Assembly (NCBI RefSeq): GCF_020873875.1
Contig: NZ_JAHWGU010000007.1
Span: 124,001-188,000, forward strand
Direction: 5' to 3'
DNA: 64,000 bases
Source: Actinoplanes sp. DH11
GTDB taxonomy: Bacteria > Actinomycetota > Actinomycetes > Mycobacteriales > Micromonosporaceae
Positions 15,478-24,683 of this stretch are shown one piece after another (position 1 is the stretch's first letter; each line of letters starts with the position of its first letter). The position numbers and the translations under genes were made by a program. The notes under the pieces were generated by a model, which did no database searches, was not told the origin of the DNA, and saw only the letters and a list, made by a program, of their open reading frames with translations.

Positions 15478-18102
15478 TCACTGTTCGGGCTTGCGCACCG
15501 ATGCCTTGTGGAAGACCCCGGACATCCCGTTGTCGATCAGGTCCTGGCCGGTCAGCCCGGCGAACAGGTTGGGGAAGACCGCGACCAACCCCGTCCAGCC
15601 GGTCTGGTGGGCGGCCCCGATCCCGGCGCCGTTGTCGCCGTGGAAGTACTCGGAGAACAGCATCAGGTCCCGCCAGTGCTCGCCGGCGAAGGTCTGGTTG
15701 CCCCCGTAGCACGGCCGGTGCCCGTACTCGTCGGGCACGAAGATGCCGGTGAGCCGGCCGGAGATCTCCCGGGCCACCTCGAACAGCGTCATCTGCTGAC
15801 CGGAGCCGGTCGGGCACTCCACGGTGAAGTCGTCGCCGTACCCCACGTACAGGTTGAGCAGGGCCCGGATCATCAGGGCGTTGACCGGGAACCAGATGGG
15901 GCCGCGCCAGTTGGAGTTGCCGCCGAACATGCCGCTCGCCGACTCGGCGGGCTGGTAGGAGACGCTGTGCACCTGGTCGCCGACGGTGAACTCGAACGGG
16001 TGGTCGGCGTGGTGGCGGGAAAGGGCCCGGATGCCGTACGGGCTGAGGAACTCGTCCTCGTCCAGCATCCGGCTCAGGATCCGCCGCAGCCGCCGCTCGT
16101 CGAAGAGCGCGAGCAGACGACCCTGCCGGCCGCCCATGTCGATGTCCTCGTGCCGGTCCAGGAACGCTTTCGCCTCCGTGATGACCTGCGGATACTTCTC
16201 GATCAGGGTCTTGTCGTAGACGGTGGCGGCGGCCAGTGGCAGCAGGCCGACCATGGAACGGACCCGCAGCGGCTGCGCCGACCCGTCGGGGGCGCGCAGC
16301 AGATCGTAGAAGAAGCCGTCCTGCTCGTCCCACATCGTCGCGCCACCACCGGTGTCGTTCACCGCGGCCGCGATCCAGGCGAAGTGTTCCAGGTAGGTCT
16401 GCGCCTCCTCCAGGTAGACCGGATCCCGGTCGCCCAGTTCCAGGGCGATCTGCAGCATGTTCTGGCAGTACAGCGCCATCCACGCGGTCCCGTCGGCCTG
16501 GTCCAGGTGCCCGCCGGTGGGCAGCGGCGCACTGCGGTCGAACACGCCGATGTTGTCCAGCCCCAGGAAGCCGCCCTGGAAGATGTTGCGCCCGTCCACG
16601 TCCTTGCGGTTCACCCACCAGGTGAAGTTCTTCGACAGCTTGTGGAACACGCGCTCCAGGAACGCCTGGTCACCCTTGCCGGTCCGGGCCTTGTCGAGTT
16701 CGTAGACCAGGTAGGCGGCCCAGGCGTGCACGGGCGGGTTGACGTCGCTGAAGTTCCACTCGTACGCCGGGATCTGCCCGTTGGGGTGCAGGTACCGCCG
16801 GGTGAGCAGCAGCTCCAGCTGCGACTTGGCGAACGCCACGTCGACGACGCTGAAGGCGACGGCGTGGTACGCCAGGTCCCAGGCCGCGAACCAGGGGTAC
16901 TCCCAGGTGTCCGGCATCGAGATGATGTCGTGCGCGTCCAGGTGGAACCATTCGCCGTTGCGGATCCCTTGCGCGTCCAGCGGGTTGCGGCCGTGTTCGC
17001 GCAGCCAGCGCTGGACGTCGTAGCCGAAGTACTGCTTGCTCCACAGCATCCCGGCCAGGGCCTGCCGGGCCACCTGCCGTTCCGCCCCGCTCAGCGCCGG
17101 GGCGAACAGGGCGCCGTAGAACTCGTCCGCCTCGGCGCGGCGCGCCTCGACGATCTCGTCGAAGGCCCGCACGTCCTGGTCGGCCTCGGTGGGCGGCCGG
17201 TCACCGAGCTTGACGCGTACGACAGAGGACCCGCCCGCCGGCAACGTCAGGGTGACCACCGCGGCGGCCTTGGTCCCGGTCGCGTCGGCGTTGACGGCCT
17301 CCTTCTCCCCCTCGATCAGGTAGCGGCCGAACGCGTCCTTGCGCCCGTCCGCGTTCTCGGTGAACAACAGCTGGTGCTCACCGAGACACCTCCACCAGCG
17401 CGTGCCGAGCCCGTCGTGCTCGGCCTGGACCGTGGTGGTGCCGGTGGCCCGCAGCCGGGCCGGCTCGCCGGTGGCGCGGAACCAGACCGTGGGCAGCAGG
17501 TGCACGGTGGCTTCCTCGGGGCCGCGGTTGTGCACCGTGATCCGGGTCAGCACGTCCTCCGGGCCGGCCTTCGCGTATTCGACCTCGACGTCGAAATACC
17601 GGTCCTCCGCGAAAATCCCGGTGTCCACCAGCTCGTACTCGAACTCGCCGTACCCCCGTTCCCGGTTGGTGGCGACCAGGTCGTAGTACGGGAACTCCCG
17701 CTGCGGATACTTGTAGACCATCCGCATGTACGAGTGGGTCGGTGTCCCGTCGACGTAGAACCAGTACTCCTTGACGTCCTCACCGTGGTTGCCCTCGGAG
17801 TTGGTCAGCCCGAAGAACCGTTCCTTGAGGATCGGGTCCCGCCCGTTCCACATCGCCACCGCCAGGCACAGCCGCTGGCGGTCGTCGCTGAACCCGGCGA
17901 TGCCGTCCTCACCCCACCGGTACGCCCGGGACCGCGCCTGGTCGTGGGTCAGATAATCCCAGGCGTCCCCGCCTTCGCTGTAGTCCTCCCGGACCGTCCC
18001 CCACTGCCGTTCACTGAGGTACGGCCCCCAGCGCCGCCAGTCCACGGCGGCGGTGTCGGCGTCCCGAAGGCGCCTCTGCTCGGCGTTCTCGCTTGCGCTC
18101 AT
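15478..18102 (-). CDS. GH63-family (glucosidase-type) glycoside hydrolase
   Basis: An 874-residue protein from ATG 18102; upstream in-frame codons lack protein-like composition. The N-terminal half is a beta-sandwich domain (to about 330). The C-terminal half is an (alpha/alpha)6 barrel with PDTWEYPWFAAWDLAYHAVA, GGFLGLDNIGVFDRS and SNWRGPIWFPVNALMIRALL, all typical of MGG-type/GH63 proteins from bacteria. There is no signal peptide, so it is cytoplasmic. Family members hydrolyse alpha-glucosides or mannosylglycerate/glucosylglycerate-type compatible solutes. The exact substrate is not determinable. It is convergent with the lectin gene and is not obviously part of the LacI regulon. Confidence 0.85.
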   Translation of the reverse strand: MSASENAEQRRLRDADTAAVDWRRWGPYLSERQWGTVREDYSEGGDAWDYLTHDQARSRAYRWGEDGIAGFSDDRQRLCLAVAMWNGRDPILKERFFGLTNSEGNHGEDVKEYWFYVDGTPTHSYMRMVYKYPQREFPYYDLVATNRERGYGEFEYELVDTGIFAEDRYFDVEVEYAKAGPEDVLTRITVHNRGPEEATVHLLPTVWFRATGEPARLRATGTTTVQAEHDGLGTRWWRCLGEHQLLFTENADGRKDAFGRYLIEGEKEAVNADATGTKAAAVVTLTLPAGGSSVVRVKLGDRPPTEADQDVRAFDEIVEARRAEADEFYGALFAPALSGAERQVARQALAGMLWSKQYFGYDVQRWLREHGRNPLDAQGIRNGEWFHLDAHDIISMPDTWEYPWFAAWDLAYHAVAFSVVDVAFAKSQLELLLTRRYLHPNGQIPAYEWNFSDVNPPVHAWAAYLVYELDKARTGKGDQAFLERVFHKLSKNFTWWVNRKDVDGRNIFQGGFLGLDNIGVFDRSAPLPTGGHLDQADGTAWMALYCQNMLQIALELGDRDPVYLEEAQTYLEHFAWIAAAVNDTGGGATMWDEQDGFFYDLLRAPDGSAQPLRVRSMVGLLPLAAATVYDKTLIEKYPQVITEAKAFLDRHEDIDMGGRQGRLLALFDERRLRRILSRMLDEDEFLSPYGIRALSRHHADHPFEFTVGDQVHSVSYQPAESASGMFGGNSNWRGPIWFPVNALMIRALLNLYVGYGDDFTVECPTGSGQQMTLFEVAREISGRLTGIFVPDEYGHRPCYGGNQTFAGEHWRDLMLFSEYFHGDNGAGIGAAHQTGWTGLVAVFPNLFAGLTGQDLIDNGMSGVFHKASVRKPEQ

Positions 18103-18160
18103 GCCGTCAGGTTCAGCATCCCCGGCCCGGCGGGCGTCCTCCCGCAGGGATGAACCGGCC

Positions 18161-18982
18161 TCACCGCCGCTCCACCAGCAACCCCAGACGTGCCAGCCCG
18201 GCCATCGGGAGCTCGGCCCTCTCCACCCGCAGCGCCACCCGGTACATCCGCGGATCACCGCGAACCACCCGGTGCACGGTGCGCTCCCGGGTCACCCGCA
18301 CCACCTCGCCGCTGGGCACGAGACAGGTCCGCGTCGCGCCCACCCCGATCACCCAGGCAGGCGTACGCCGCCGCAGCCACCGACCCTGCAGCAGTTCCTG
18401 ATCGGGGCGTACCCCGTGGCGCCCCGCCCACCTGACGAACCACCGCCCCACCTCGGCCGAGTCCCACGGGAACGGCCCCGTACCGTCGAGGTCGGCGCCG
18501 GCCCGGACGTCCAGGAACGGGCAGACCCGCCGCAGCTCCGCCACCCGGTCCGCGGCGGCACCGTGCACCGGCGGCCCGTGCAGGTACGCCGCCGCCCGCA
18601 GCAGCCGCTCCACCGGGTCGGTGACCCCGCTCAGCTCGGTGAGACGCCGATCGTGCACCCCGGCCGCGTACGCCGCCGACTCCCGCAACCGCTCCCGTTC
18701 CCGCCCGGTGCAGATCGCGCACCGCCGCCCGATCCCCACGGCCAGGCAGTGCTGCCCCACCCAGGACCGGCACATCGGGCACGCGTCGACCGCCGGCTCA
18801 CCGCAGGCGCACATCGCGACCGGCCCGGCCGAGCCGTCGTGGAACCGCTCCCCGCACGGCGTCGGCTCCGGATGCATGCCCGCCGGCCCGGGAACGTACC
18901 GCATCACCGGCCCGTCGCAGACGAAATACCCCGGCAGGATCTGGCGTGCCTGTTCGAGCCCGTGACCGCGCGCGCATCCCAT
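18161..18982 (-). CDS. Cys-rich protein of unknown function (possible treble-clef/B-box-like zinc module)
   Basis: 273 residues from ATG 18982. The first 95 residues contain many Cys and His in short spacing (CACGEPAVDACPMC, then QHCLAVGIGRRCAIC), suggesting one or two zinc-binding modules. The remainder is an alpha/beta domain without a recognised motif, with RVTRERTVHRVVRGDPRMYR near the end. There is no membrane segment. It lies on the same strand as the GH63 gene, 58 bases upstream of its start, so it may be co-transcribed. Confidence 0.6.
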   Translation of the reverse strand: MGCARGHGLEQARQILPGYFVCDGPVMRYVPGPAGMHPEPTPCGERFHDGSAGPVAMCACGEPAVDACPMCRSWVGQHCLAVGIGRRCAICTGRERERLRESAAYAAGVHDRRLTELSGVTDPVERLLRAAAYLHGPPVHGAAADRVAELRRVCPFLDVRAGADLDGTGPFPWDSAEVGRWFVRWAGRHGVRPDQELLQGRWLRRRTPAWVIGVGATRTCLVPSGEVVRVTRERTVHRVVRGDPRMYRVALRVERAELPMAGLARLGLLVERR

Positions 18983-19067
18983 CGACCCACATCACCACTC
19001 GCCGTTCACCGGCTCAACAACCGTTCGGTCGGCAACCTCCACCCGGCGGACCCTGACCTGAGCCGCC

Positions 19068-19206
19068 GTGGAACTCGGCATGCTGCAACGACTGCTCGAC
19101 ACCACCTCGCGGTCCGGCAACCAATGGCTGGCCGTGCTCGGCCTCCCTGCTGCTGGTGGTCGCCGGCACCGTCGTCCTGCTCCGGCGCCGCAACGGCCGC
19201 CGCTGA
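19068..19206 (+). pseudogene. Vestigial cell-wall sorting tail (frameshifted)
   Basis: The forward strand reads TTSRSGNQWLAVLG. After a shift of frame around 19143 it continues ASLLLVVAGTVVLLRRRNGR and stops at 19206. Together these resemble an LPXTG-type C-terminal anchor: sorting motif remnant, hydrophobic span and Arg-rich tail. No upstream surface-protein domain remains. It is convergent with the response-regulator gene and touches its stop. Confidence 0.35.
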
Positions 19207-19812
19207 TCAGATCCAGCCGTTCTTGCGGGCCGTGCGGGCGGCCTCGTGCCGATTCGCCGCGCCGAGCTTGCCGGCCGCCGCGGACAGGTAGTTGCGGACC
19301 GTGCCCGGTGACAGCGACGCCCGCCGGGCGATCTCCTCCACCGGCGCCCCGGTCGCCGCCAGCTGGAGGACGTCGGCCTCCCGGGCGGTGAGCGGGCTGT
19401 CGCCGGCGCTGATCGCCTCGGCCGCCAGTTGCGGGTCCACGTAGCGGCCGCCGCCGTGGACGGTTCGTACCACCATGGCCAGGTTCTCCGCGGACACCGT
19501 TTTCGGCAGGAAGCCGCGCACCCCGGCGGCCAGCGCCTGCTTCAGGTGCCCGGGGCGCCCGTGGCTGGTCACGATCATCGTCCGGCAGGTCGGCACCTCG
19601 GTGCGCAGCCGGTCCGCCACGGCGACGCCGTCGAGGTCGGGCATCTGCAGGTCGACGACTGCCACGTCCGGTTGCAGGGCCCGGGCCGCCGCGATCGCCT
19701 CGGCGCCGGTGGCGGCCTGACCGACCACGACCAGGTCGTCCTCGAGGGCCAGCAGCGCGGCTAGGGCACCACGGATCAGGTGCTCGTCGTCGGCGAGCAG
19801 GATCCGGATCAC
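19207..19812 (-). CDS. NarL/LuxR-type response regulator
   Basis: 201 residues from a GTG at 19812 that overlaps the kinase stop (GTGA) and has GGAG upstream. The receiver domain has acidic pocket D8/D9, phosphoacceptor D54 (VVDLQMPD), Thr/Ser in IVTSHG and Lys in FLPKT. The C-terminal LuxR helix-turn-helix is LTAREADVLQLAATG to TVRNYLSAAAGKL. It is the partner of the kinase at 19809-20978 and probably controls the ABC exporter encoded upstream in the same operon. Confidence 0.93.
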   Translation of the reverse strand: MIRILLADDEHLIRGALAALLALEDDLVVVGQAATGAEAIAAARALQPDVAVVDLQMPDLDGVAVADRLRTEVPTCRTMIVTSHGRPGHLKQALAAGVRGFLPKTVSAENLAMVVRTVHGGGRYVDPQLAAEAISAGDSPLTAREADVLQLAATGAPVEEIARRASLSPGTVRNYLSAAAGKLGAANRHEAARTARKNGWI

Positions 19813-20978
19813 GCGGGCTCCTTCGTGTCGGCCGTCGCGGGCAGGCACACCACGACCCGGAACCGATCGGGCGGCACGGGGCCGGCGTCGACCGTACCCC
19901 CGGCCTCAGTGACCCGCTCGGTCAGCCCGGTCAATCCGTTGCCGTGCGCGGCCCGGGCTTCCGCGGCGCCGTCGTTGGTCATGGTCAGGGTGACCGTGCC
20001 GTCGGCGGCCCGGTCCAGCTCGATCAGGCATTCACCGGCCCGGCTGTGCCGCAGCACGTTGGTGGTGGCCTCGCGGATCGCCCAGCCCAGCGTGGTGCGG
20101 GTGCGCGGTCCGAGCCCGCCGCCGTCCCCGATCACCCGGCAGGCGATGCCGGCGGCGTCGAGCAACGACCGGGCGCCGGCGAGTTCCTCGTCGAGCCGGG
20201 CGGTGCGCAGGCCGGTGACCACGGCGCGCAGCTCGGCGAGCGAGTCCTGCGCGATGCGCCGGACCTCGAGCATCTCGGTGACGGCTTCGGGGCGTCCGCG
20301 TTTGCCGAGCTGGGCGGCGAGTTCGGCCTTGAGGGCGACGACCGAGAGGGTACGCCCGGCGACGTCGTGCAGGTCGCGGGCGAACCGCAGGCGTTCCTCG
20401 GCGACGGCCAGTTCGGCCCGCACGTGCTGGGCGTCCTCCAGCTGCCGCAGCACGTCCACCATCCACACCGTGCAGCGCTCCGTCAGGATCGCCACCACCG
20501 GGATCACGAGCAGCCCCAGGTGCGGCCCGAACCGGCTGCCGTCGGCGTGGATCGCCGGGCCCGCCGCGACGAGCCAGCCGCCCAGCACGATCGCGAGCGT
20601 GGCCGGCGCGGACAGCATCGGTTCGAGCGCGGTGACCAGCGCGGTGAGCACGGCCGTGACGGCGAACGCGAACGAGCCGTCGCCGGGGTCGGTGACCGGC
20701 CAGAACGCCACGATCGACGCCACGGTCAGCGCCACCACCGGCGAGACGGCCACCGGCCCCGGCCGGGTGGCCCGGCCGAGGCGGTAGTCGATGGTCCGGT
20801 GCAGCAGGATCGCGGCGGCCAGGGCCTGCACCGCGGACAGCCCGGCCGCCAGGGGCGCGAGCACGGTGGCCGACGCGTCGACCGCACCGACGACGGCCAT
20901 CGGCACGGCGGCGTAGAGCACATACTGCGAACCTCGCAGGGTCAGGGCGACTCGAGCGGCACGGGACGTCTGCGACAT
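19809..20978 (-). CDS. DesK/NarX-type membrane sensor histidine kinase
   Basis: 389 residues from ATG 20978. The N-terminal half carries about five membrane helices (to residue 170). A short coiled segment then leads to HisKA_3 with FARDLHDVAGRTLSVVALK, whose His is the phosphorylation site. The ATP-binding domain has the N-box IREATTNVLRHS and the G-box GNGLTGLTERV. No extracytoplasmic sensor domain of size is present, so it probably senses a membrane-associated signal. It is coupled to its regulator by a four-base overlap. Confidence 0.93.
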   Translation of the reverse strand: MSQTSRAARVALTLRGSQYVLYAAVPMAVVGAVDASATVLAPLAAGLSAVQALAAAILLHRTIDYRLGRATRPGPVAVSPVVALTVASIVAFWPVTDPGDGSFAFAVTAVLTALVTALEPMLSAPATLAIVLGGWLVAAGPAIHADGSRFGPHLGLLVIPVVAILTERCTVWMVDVLRQLEDAQHVRAELAVAEERLRFARDLHDVAGRTLSVVALKAELAAQLGKRGRPEAVTEMLEVRRIAQDSLAELRAVVTGLRTARLDEELAGARSLLDAAGIACRVIGDGGGLGPRTRTTLGWAIREATTNVLRHSRAGECLIELDRAADGTVTLTMTNDGAAEARAAHGNGLTGLTERVTEAGGTVDAGPVPPDRFRVVVCLPATADTKEPA

Positions 20979-20988
20979 GGCTGACAAC

Positions 20989-21765
20989 CTATCGACGCGG
21001 TTCCCAGCGGAACGAACGCCGGACCACCAGCAGTCCCGCGACGATCCAGGCGGCCATGATCCCGGCGGGCAGCAGCGCGTCACCGAGCACCTCGACGAAC
21101 CCGGCCGGTGGCGCGTCGCCGGTGGTGCCGAGCCAGCCGAGCCGCATCAGGTCGACGACCGGGCTCAGCGGCAGCGCCCGCAGCATCCCGCTGACCACGG
21201 CCGGCGCGTCGTCGAGCACCGGATAGAGCATCGAGCCGAGCAGGCAGCCCAGCAGCACCGGCAGCGTGGTGACCTGCGCCGACTCCGCGGTCCGGGTGAA
21301 GGGGGTGGAAGCCGCGGCGAGCAGCACGAACAGCACCGCACCACCGGCGACGCCGGCCAGCATCAGGGGTGCGTTCACCGGCACCGGGACCCCGAGCAGG
21401 ATCGCGCCGGCCGCTGTGAAGACCACCATCTGTGCCGCCGCGACCACGACCATCGGTGCGGCGATGCCGGTCAGGATCGCACCGTCGCTCAGCTCACCGG
21501 CACGCAGCCGTTTCAGCACCAGTTCCTCGCGGCGCGACACGTACGTGGTGACCAGGTTGTAGTAGACGGCGGCGAGCAGCACGTACCCCAGCAGCGACGT
21601 CAGCAGCAGCGCCGTGGCCGTGGTCCCGCTCTCGTCGGTGATGCCGGACGAGGCCACCGCGGCCGCGATGAGCAGGGGCATCGCGAACGCGCTGAACATG
21701 GCGCTGCGGTTGCGGCCGAACAGTCTCAGTTCGGCGACGCCGACGGCACGGACCCGGGTGTTCAT
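20989..21765 (-). CDS. ABC-2 type transporter permease
   Basis: 258 residues from ATG 21765, whose first bases overlap the ATPase stop (ATGA). Six membrane helices are predicted after a short cytoplasmic N-terminus (VRAVGVAELRLFGRNRSAMF). The segment RREELVLKRLRAGELSDGAI is the conserved cytoplasmic coupling region of drug/lipid exporters. It exports an unknown substrate with the ATPase encoded at 21762-22703. The kinase start lies 10 bases downstream. Confidence 0.9.
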   Translation of the reverse strand: MNTRVRAVGVAELRLFGRNRSAMFSAFAMPLLIAAAVASSGITDESGTTATALLLTSLLGYVLLAAVYYNLVTTYVSRREELVLKRLRAGELSDGAILTGIAAPMVVVAAAQMVVFTAAGAILLGVPVPVNAPLMLAGVAGGAVLFVLLAAASTPFTRTAESAQVTTLPVLLGCLLGSMLYPVLDDAPAVVSGMLRALPLSPVVDLMRLGWLGTTGDAPPAGFVEVLGDALLPAGIMAAWIVAGLLVVRRSFRWEPRR

Positions 21766-22703
21766 GCGTAAGTCTCCTCGTTCTGCGCGACGGCCATGAA
21801 CGCCTCCTCCAGGGAGGCCGGCCGGGCTTCGAGCCCGGCCAGGTCGATCCGGTGGGTGCGGGCCCAGGCCAGCAACTCGGTGAGGGTGTCCTGCAACGTG
21901 TCGGTGCGCAGGGTGATCGGCTCGTGCGGCTCCGCCCGTACCCCCGCAGGCTCGTCCCGGGTGCCCGGCAGCGCCGGCAGCTGGCCCTCGACCATCCCGG
22001 CGGGCAGGCGGAACGTGATTCGCGCCGGGTGCTCGGCGACCACCTCGGCGGTCGACCCGGCCGTCACCACCTCGCCCCGGTGCATGATCGCCAGCCGGTC
22101 GGCCAGCTCCTGCGCCTCGTTGAGGTAGTGCGTGGTCAGCAGCACCGTCACGCCGTCGGCGAGCAGCGACCGCACCATCCGCCAGGCGTTGCGCCGGCTC
22201 TCCGGGTCGAGGCCCGTCGTCGGCTCGTCGAGCAGCAGGACCGACGGCCGCCCCATGATCGCCAGCGCCAGGTCGAGCCGGCGCCGCTCCCCGCCGGAGA
22301 GCTGACGCACCCGGACCTGCGCCCGGTGACCGAGATCGACCAGTTCGAGGGCTTCGCCGACCGGCCGCGGATCGGTGAGCGTGCCGGCCCACATCGCGGC
22401 CGACTCGGCCACGGTCAGATCGGGCGGCAGGCCGCCCTCCTGCAACATGATGCCCAGGTGGGCGCGGACCTTGCGGCGATCGGAGTACGGGTCCAGGCCC
22501 AGCACCCGCACGCTCCCGGCATCGGGCCGGCCGAACCCGGCGACCAGATCCATCGTGGTGGTCTTGCCGGCGCCGTTCGTCCCGAGCAGCGCGAACAGCT
22601 CCCCGCGCCGCACCTCGAAGGAGACGCCGCGCACCGCCTCGAACTCCTGATAGCGCCGCCGCACCCCGCTGACCTCGACGGCGGCCGATGTCGTTGTCGT
22701 CAT
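21762..22703 (-). CDS. ABC exporter ATP-binding protein (DrrA/CcmA type)
   Basis: 313 residues from ATG 22703. Walker A is LLGTNGAGKTTT, the Q-loop lies in IMLQEGGLPP, the signature is QLSGGERRRLDLALA, Walker B is VLLLDEPTTGLDP and the H-loop is LLTTHYLNEA. The C-terminal 80 residues (DUF4162-like) are typical of antibiotic and lantibiotic exporters. It is the first gene of a four-gene leftward operon (ATPase, permease, kinase, regulator). This arrangement is common for stress-induced export systems. Confidence 0.95.
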   Translation of the reverse strand: MTTTTSAAVEVSGVRRRYQEFEAVRGVSFEVRRGELFALLGTNGAGKTTTMDLVAGFGRPDAGSVRVLGLDPYSDRRKVRAHLGIMLQEGGLPPDLTVAESAAMWAGTLTDPRPVGEALELVDLGHRAQVRVRQLSGGERRRLDLALAIMGRPSVLLLDEPTTGLDPESRRNAWRMVRSLLADGVTVLLTTHYLNEAQELADRLAIMHRGEVVTAGSTAEVVAEHPARITFRLPAGMVEGQLPALPGTRDEPAGVRAEPHEPITLRTDTLQDTLTELLAWARTHRIDLAGLEARPASLEEAFMAVAQNEETYA

Positions 22704-22885
22704 GCCATTGAGTCTCGGCGCGCCGGGCCGGCCGCGGCAGTGCGCCGCATCATGACTTGCGATGACAGATGTCATGCCCCGGGCGTGCGGTGCGACATGT
22801 CCGGTCGGTCCCTTCCGGGCATCGCCGACGATGGATACGGTGATCGCCTGTTCCATCCGCGTCCCCGCCGGAAGGTTGAACGCCT

Positions 22886-23935
22886 GTGCGTTTTCTCGGT
22901 AACCCCAGGGTGTACGGCACCGCGATCGGGCTCGGCGTCGCCGTTCTCGGCAACGTGGTGGCCTCCACCGTGGACGCGGAGTGGGCCAAGCGGTGGTGGT
23001 GGCTGCTCACCGTACTGCTGCTGCTCCTGGCCTTCCTCCCGGTCCTCGGTCTCCGCTTCTGGCGCCGGGCCCGGAACGTCGCCCGCATCGCCGCCTGCTC
23101 CCCCGGCAGCGGCAAGCTCTACCTGTTCGGGGTGACCGCGGAGGGCGACCTGCTGAGCCGCCAGTACCGGGAGGGCCGGACCTGGTCGGCGTGGACGACC
23201 GAGTCGCTGCCCGGCGTCAAGGCCCGCGACGTCGCCGCCATGGCCGGGACGCGCGACGCCCTCGAGCTCTACGTCGTGTGCCGCGACGGTTCCGTGCGGA
23301 CCCGGCGCCTCGACCACGACGGCTCCTGGTCACGCTGGGAGAAACTGAGCTCGTCGAGCTGGTTCGGCGACGTCGTGGCGGTGGCCGCGATCTCCGGCTC
23401 CCCGGGCTGGCGGGAGCTCTACGCCGTCGGCTCCAGCGGTCAGGTCGCCCACCGCTGGGCGGCTGACGACAAGCCGTGGTCCGCGTGGCATCCGGGCCAC
23501 CACCAGGGTGCGCGGGACGTCGCGATCACCTCACCGGTGCCGCACACGCTCGAATCCTTCGTGGTCAACCGCGACGGCGAGATCTGGCACCGGTGGTACG
23601 TGGAGCAGAACTGGTCGGACTGGGAGTCGCTCGGCCGGCCCGCGGACGGGTCGCCCGCCCGCTCCATCGCCGCGACCGGCTTCCAGCGGGAACATCAGGA
23701 ACTCTTCGTAGCGGGGACCGAGGGCGACGTCGCCCACCGCTGGCACTGGCAGGCAACCGGCTGGGCCGACCCCTGGCACGTCGACTCCCCGCCGGAGAAG
23801 GCGGTCGACATCGCGGCCGCCTCGACCAGCCAGGGGCGGCTGCATGTGACGGCCGTGGACGAGAACGGCGTGCTCTGGCAGCACGTCTACCGGTCAGAGC
23901 CCCGGGAATGGTCGGCCTGGGAGCGCATCGGCTGA
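22886..23935 (+). CDS. Membrane-anchored PLL-type beta-propeller protein
   Basis: 349 residues from GTG 22886, with GGAAGG upstream. Two hydrophobic segments (about 10-26 and 36-58) precede a domain built of repeated blades with the pattern xWSAW/xWSRW and Hxx-W-(H), for example RTWSAWTTESL, GSWSRWEKLS and NWSDWESLG. This resembles fucose/galactose-binding PLL-like or tectonin-like seven-blade lectins. The propeller probably faces outside and binds glycans. It is divergent from the ABC exporter operon. No catalytic motif is seen. Confidence 0.72.
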   Translation: MRFLGNPRVYGTAIGLGVAVLGNVVASTVDAEWAKRWWWLLTVLLLLLAFLPVLGLRFWRRARNVARIAACSPGSGKLYLFGVTAEGDLLSRQYREGRTWSAWTTESLPGVKARDVAAMAGTRDALELYVVCRDGSVRTRRLDHDGSWSRWEKLSSSSWFGDVVAVAAISGSPGWRELYAVGSSGQVAHRWAADDKPWSAWHPGHHQGARDVAITSPVPHTLESFVVNRDGEIWHRWYVEQNWSDWESLGRPADGSPARSIAATGFQREHQELFVAGTEGDVAHRWHWQATGWADPWHVDSPPEKAVDIAAASTSQGRLHVTAVDENGVLWQHVYRSEPREWSAWERIG

Positions 23936-23971
23936 TCGCCAACGACGGCGTACGCGTGTGACGATCACCCG

Positions 23972-24676
23972 ATGACGACGCGTGTAGCCATGTGGTCCGG
24001 GCCCCGGAACATCTCGACCGCCATGATGCGCAGCTTCGGCTCCCGGCCGGACACCGTCGTCGTGGACGAGCCGCTGTACGCCCACTACCTCGCCGTGACC
24101 GGTATCGACCATCCCGGCCGGGAGGCGATCCTGGCCGCCCAGCCGCAGCGCTGGCCGGACGTGGCCGCCCAGCTCACCGGCCCGCTCCCCGGCGACCCGG
24201 CGGTGTTCTACCAGAAGCACATGACCCATCACCTGCTGCCCGGGATCGGCCGGGAGTGGCTGGGCGCGCTGACCCACGCGTACCTGATCCGGGATCCGGC
24301 GCACGTGATCGCCTCCTACGCGAAGGTGCGCGGCGAACCCACCCTCGACGACCTCGGCTACCCGCAGCAGCTGGAAATCTTCCGGGCCTTCGGCGGCCCG
24401 GTGGTCGACGCCGCCGACGTGCTGCGTGACCCGCGCCGGACCCTGTCCCGGCTGTGCGCGGCGCTGGGCATCGGCTTCGACGAGGCGATGCTGTCCTGGC
24501 CGCCCGGGCCGCGCGAGGCGGACGGCGTGTGGGCGCCGCACTGGTACGCGGCCGTCGAACGGTCCACCGGCTTCGCGCCCTGGGATCCGTCGCCGGCCCA
24601 GGTCCCGGACCGGCTGCGGCCGCTGGTCTCGGCGGCCCGGCCCTACTACGACGAGATGGCGGCCCACCGGATCTGA
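23972..24676 (+). CDS. Sulfotransferase-like P-loop protein
   Basis: 234 residues from ATG 23972. WSGPRNISTAMMRSFGSRPD is the 5'-phosphosulfate loop region with an Arg/Asn-containing variant. YLIRDPAHVIASY contains the Arg and Ser that bind the 3'-phosphate of PAPS in sulfotransferases. This subgroup is the one found fused to branched-chain aminotransferase domains in some plant proteins (established knowledge), and here the next gene, convergent by 7 bases, is such an aminotransferase. True sulfotransferase activity is unproven. Cytoplasmic. Confidence 0.75.
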   Translation: MTTRVAMWSGPRNISTAMMRSFGSRPDTVVVDEPLYAHYLAVTGIDHPGREAILAAQPQRWPDVAAQLTGPLPGDPAVFYQKHMTHHLLPGIGREWLGALTHAYLIRDPAHVIASYAKVRGEPTLDDLGYPQQLEIFRAFGGPVVDAADVLRDPRRTLSRLCAALGIGFDEAMLSWPPGPREADGVWAPHWYAAVERSTGFAPWDPSPAQVPDRLRPLVSAARPYYDEMAAHRI

Positions 24677-24683
24677 GCGGGGA

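Noticed and set aside
15343..18153. 936-codon forward open frame opposite the GH63 gene
   Set aside because: It mirrors the high third-position GC of the real gene, has no recognisable domains, and its product is low-complexity.
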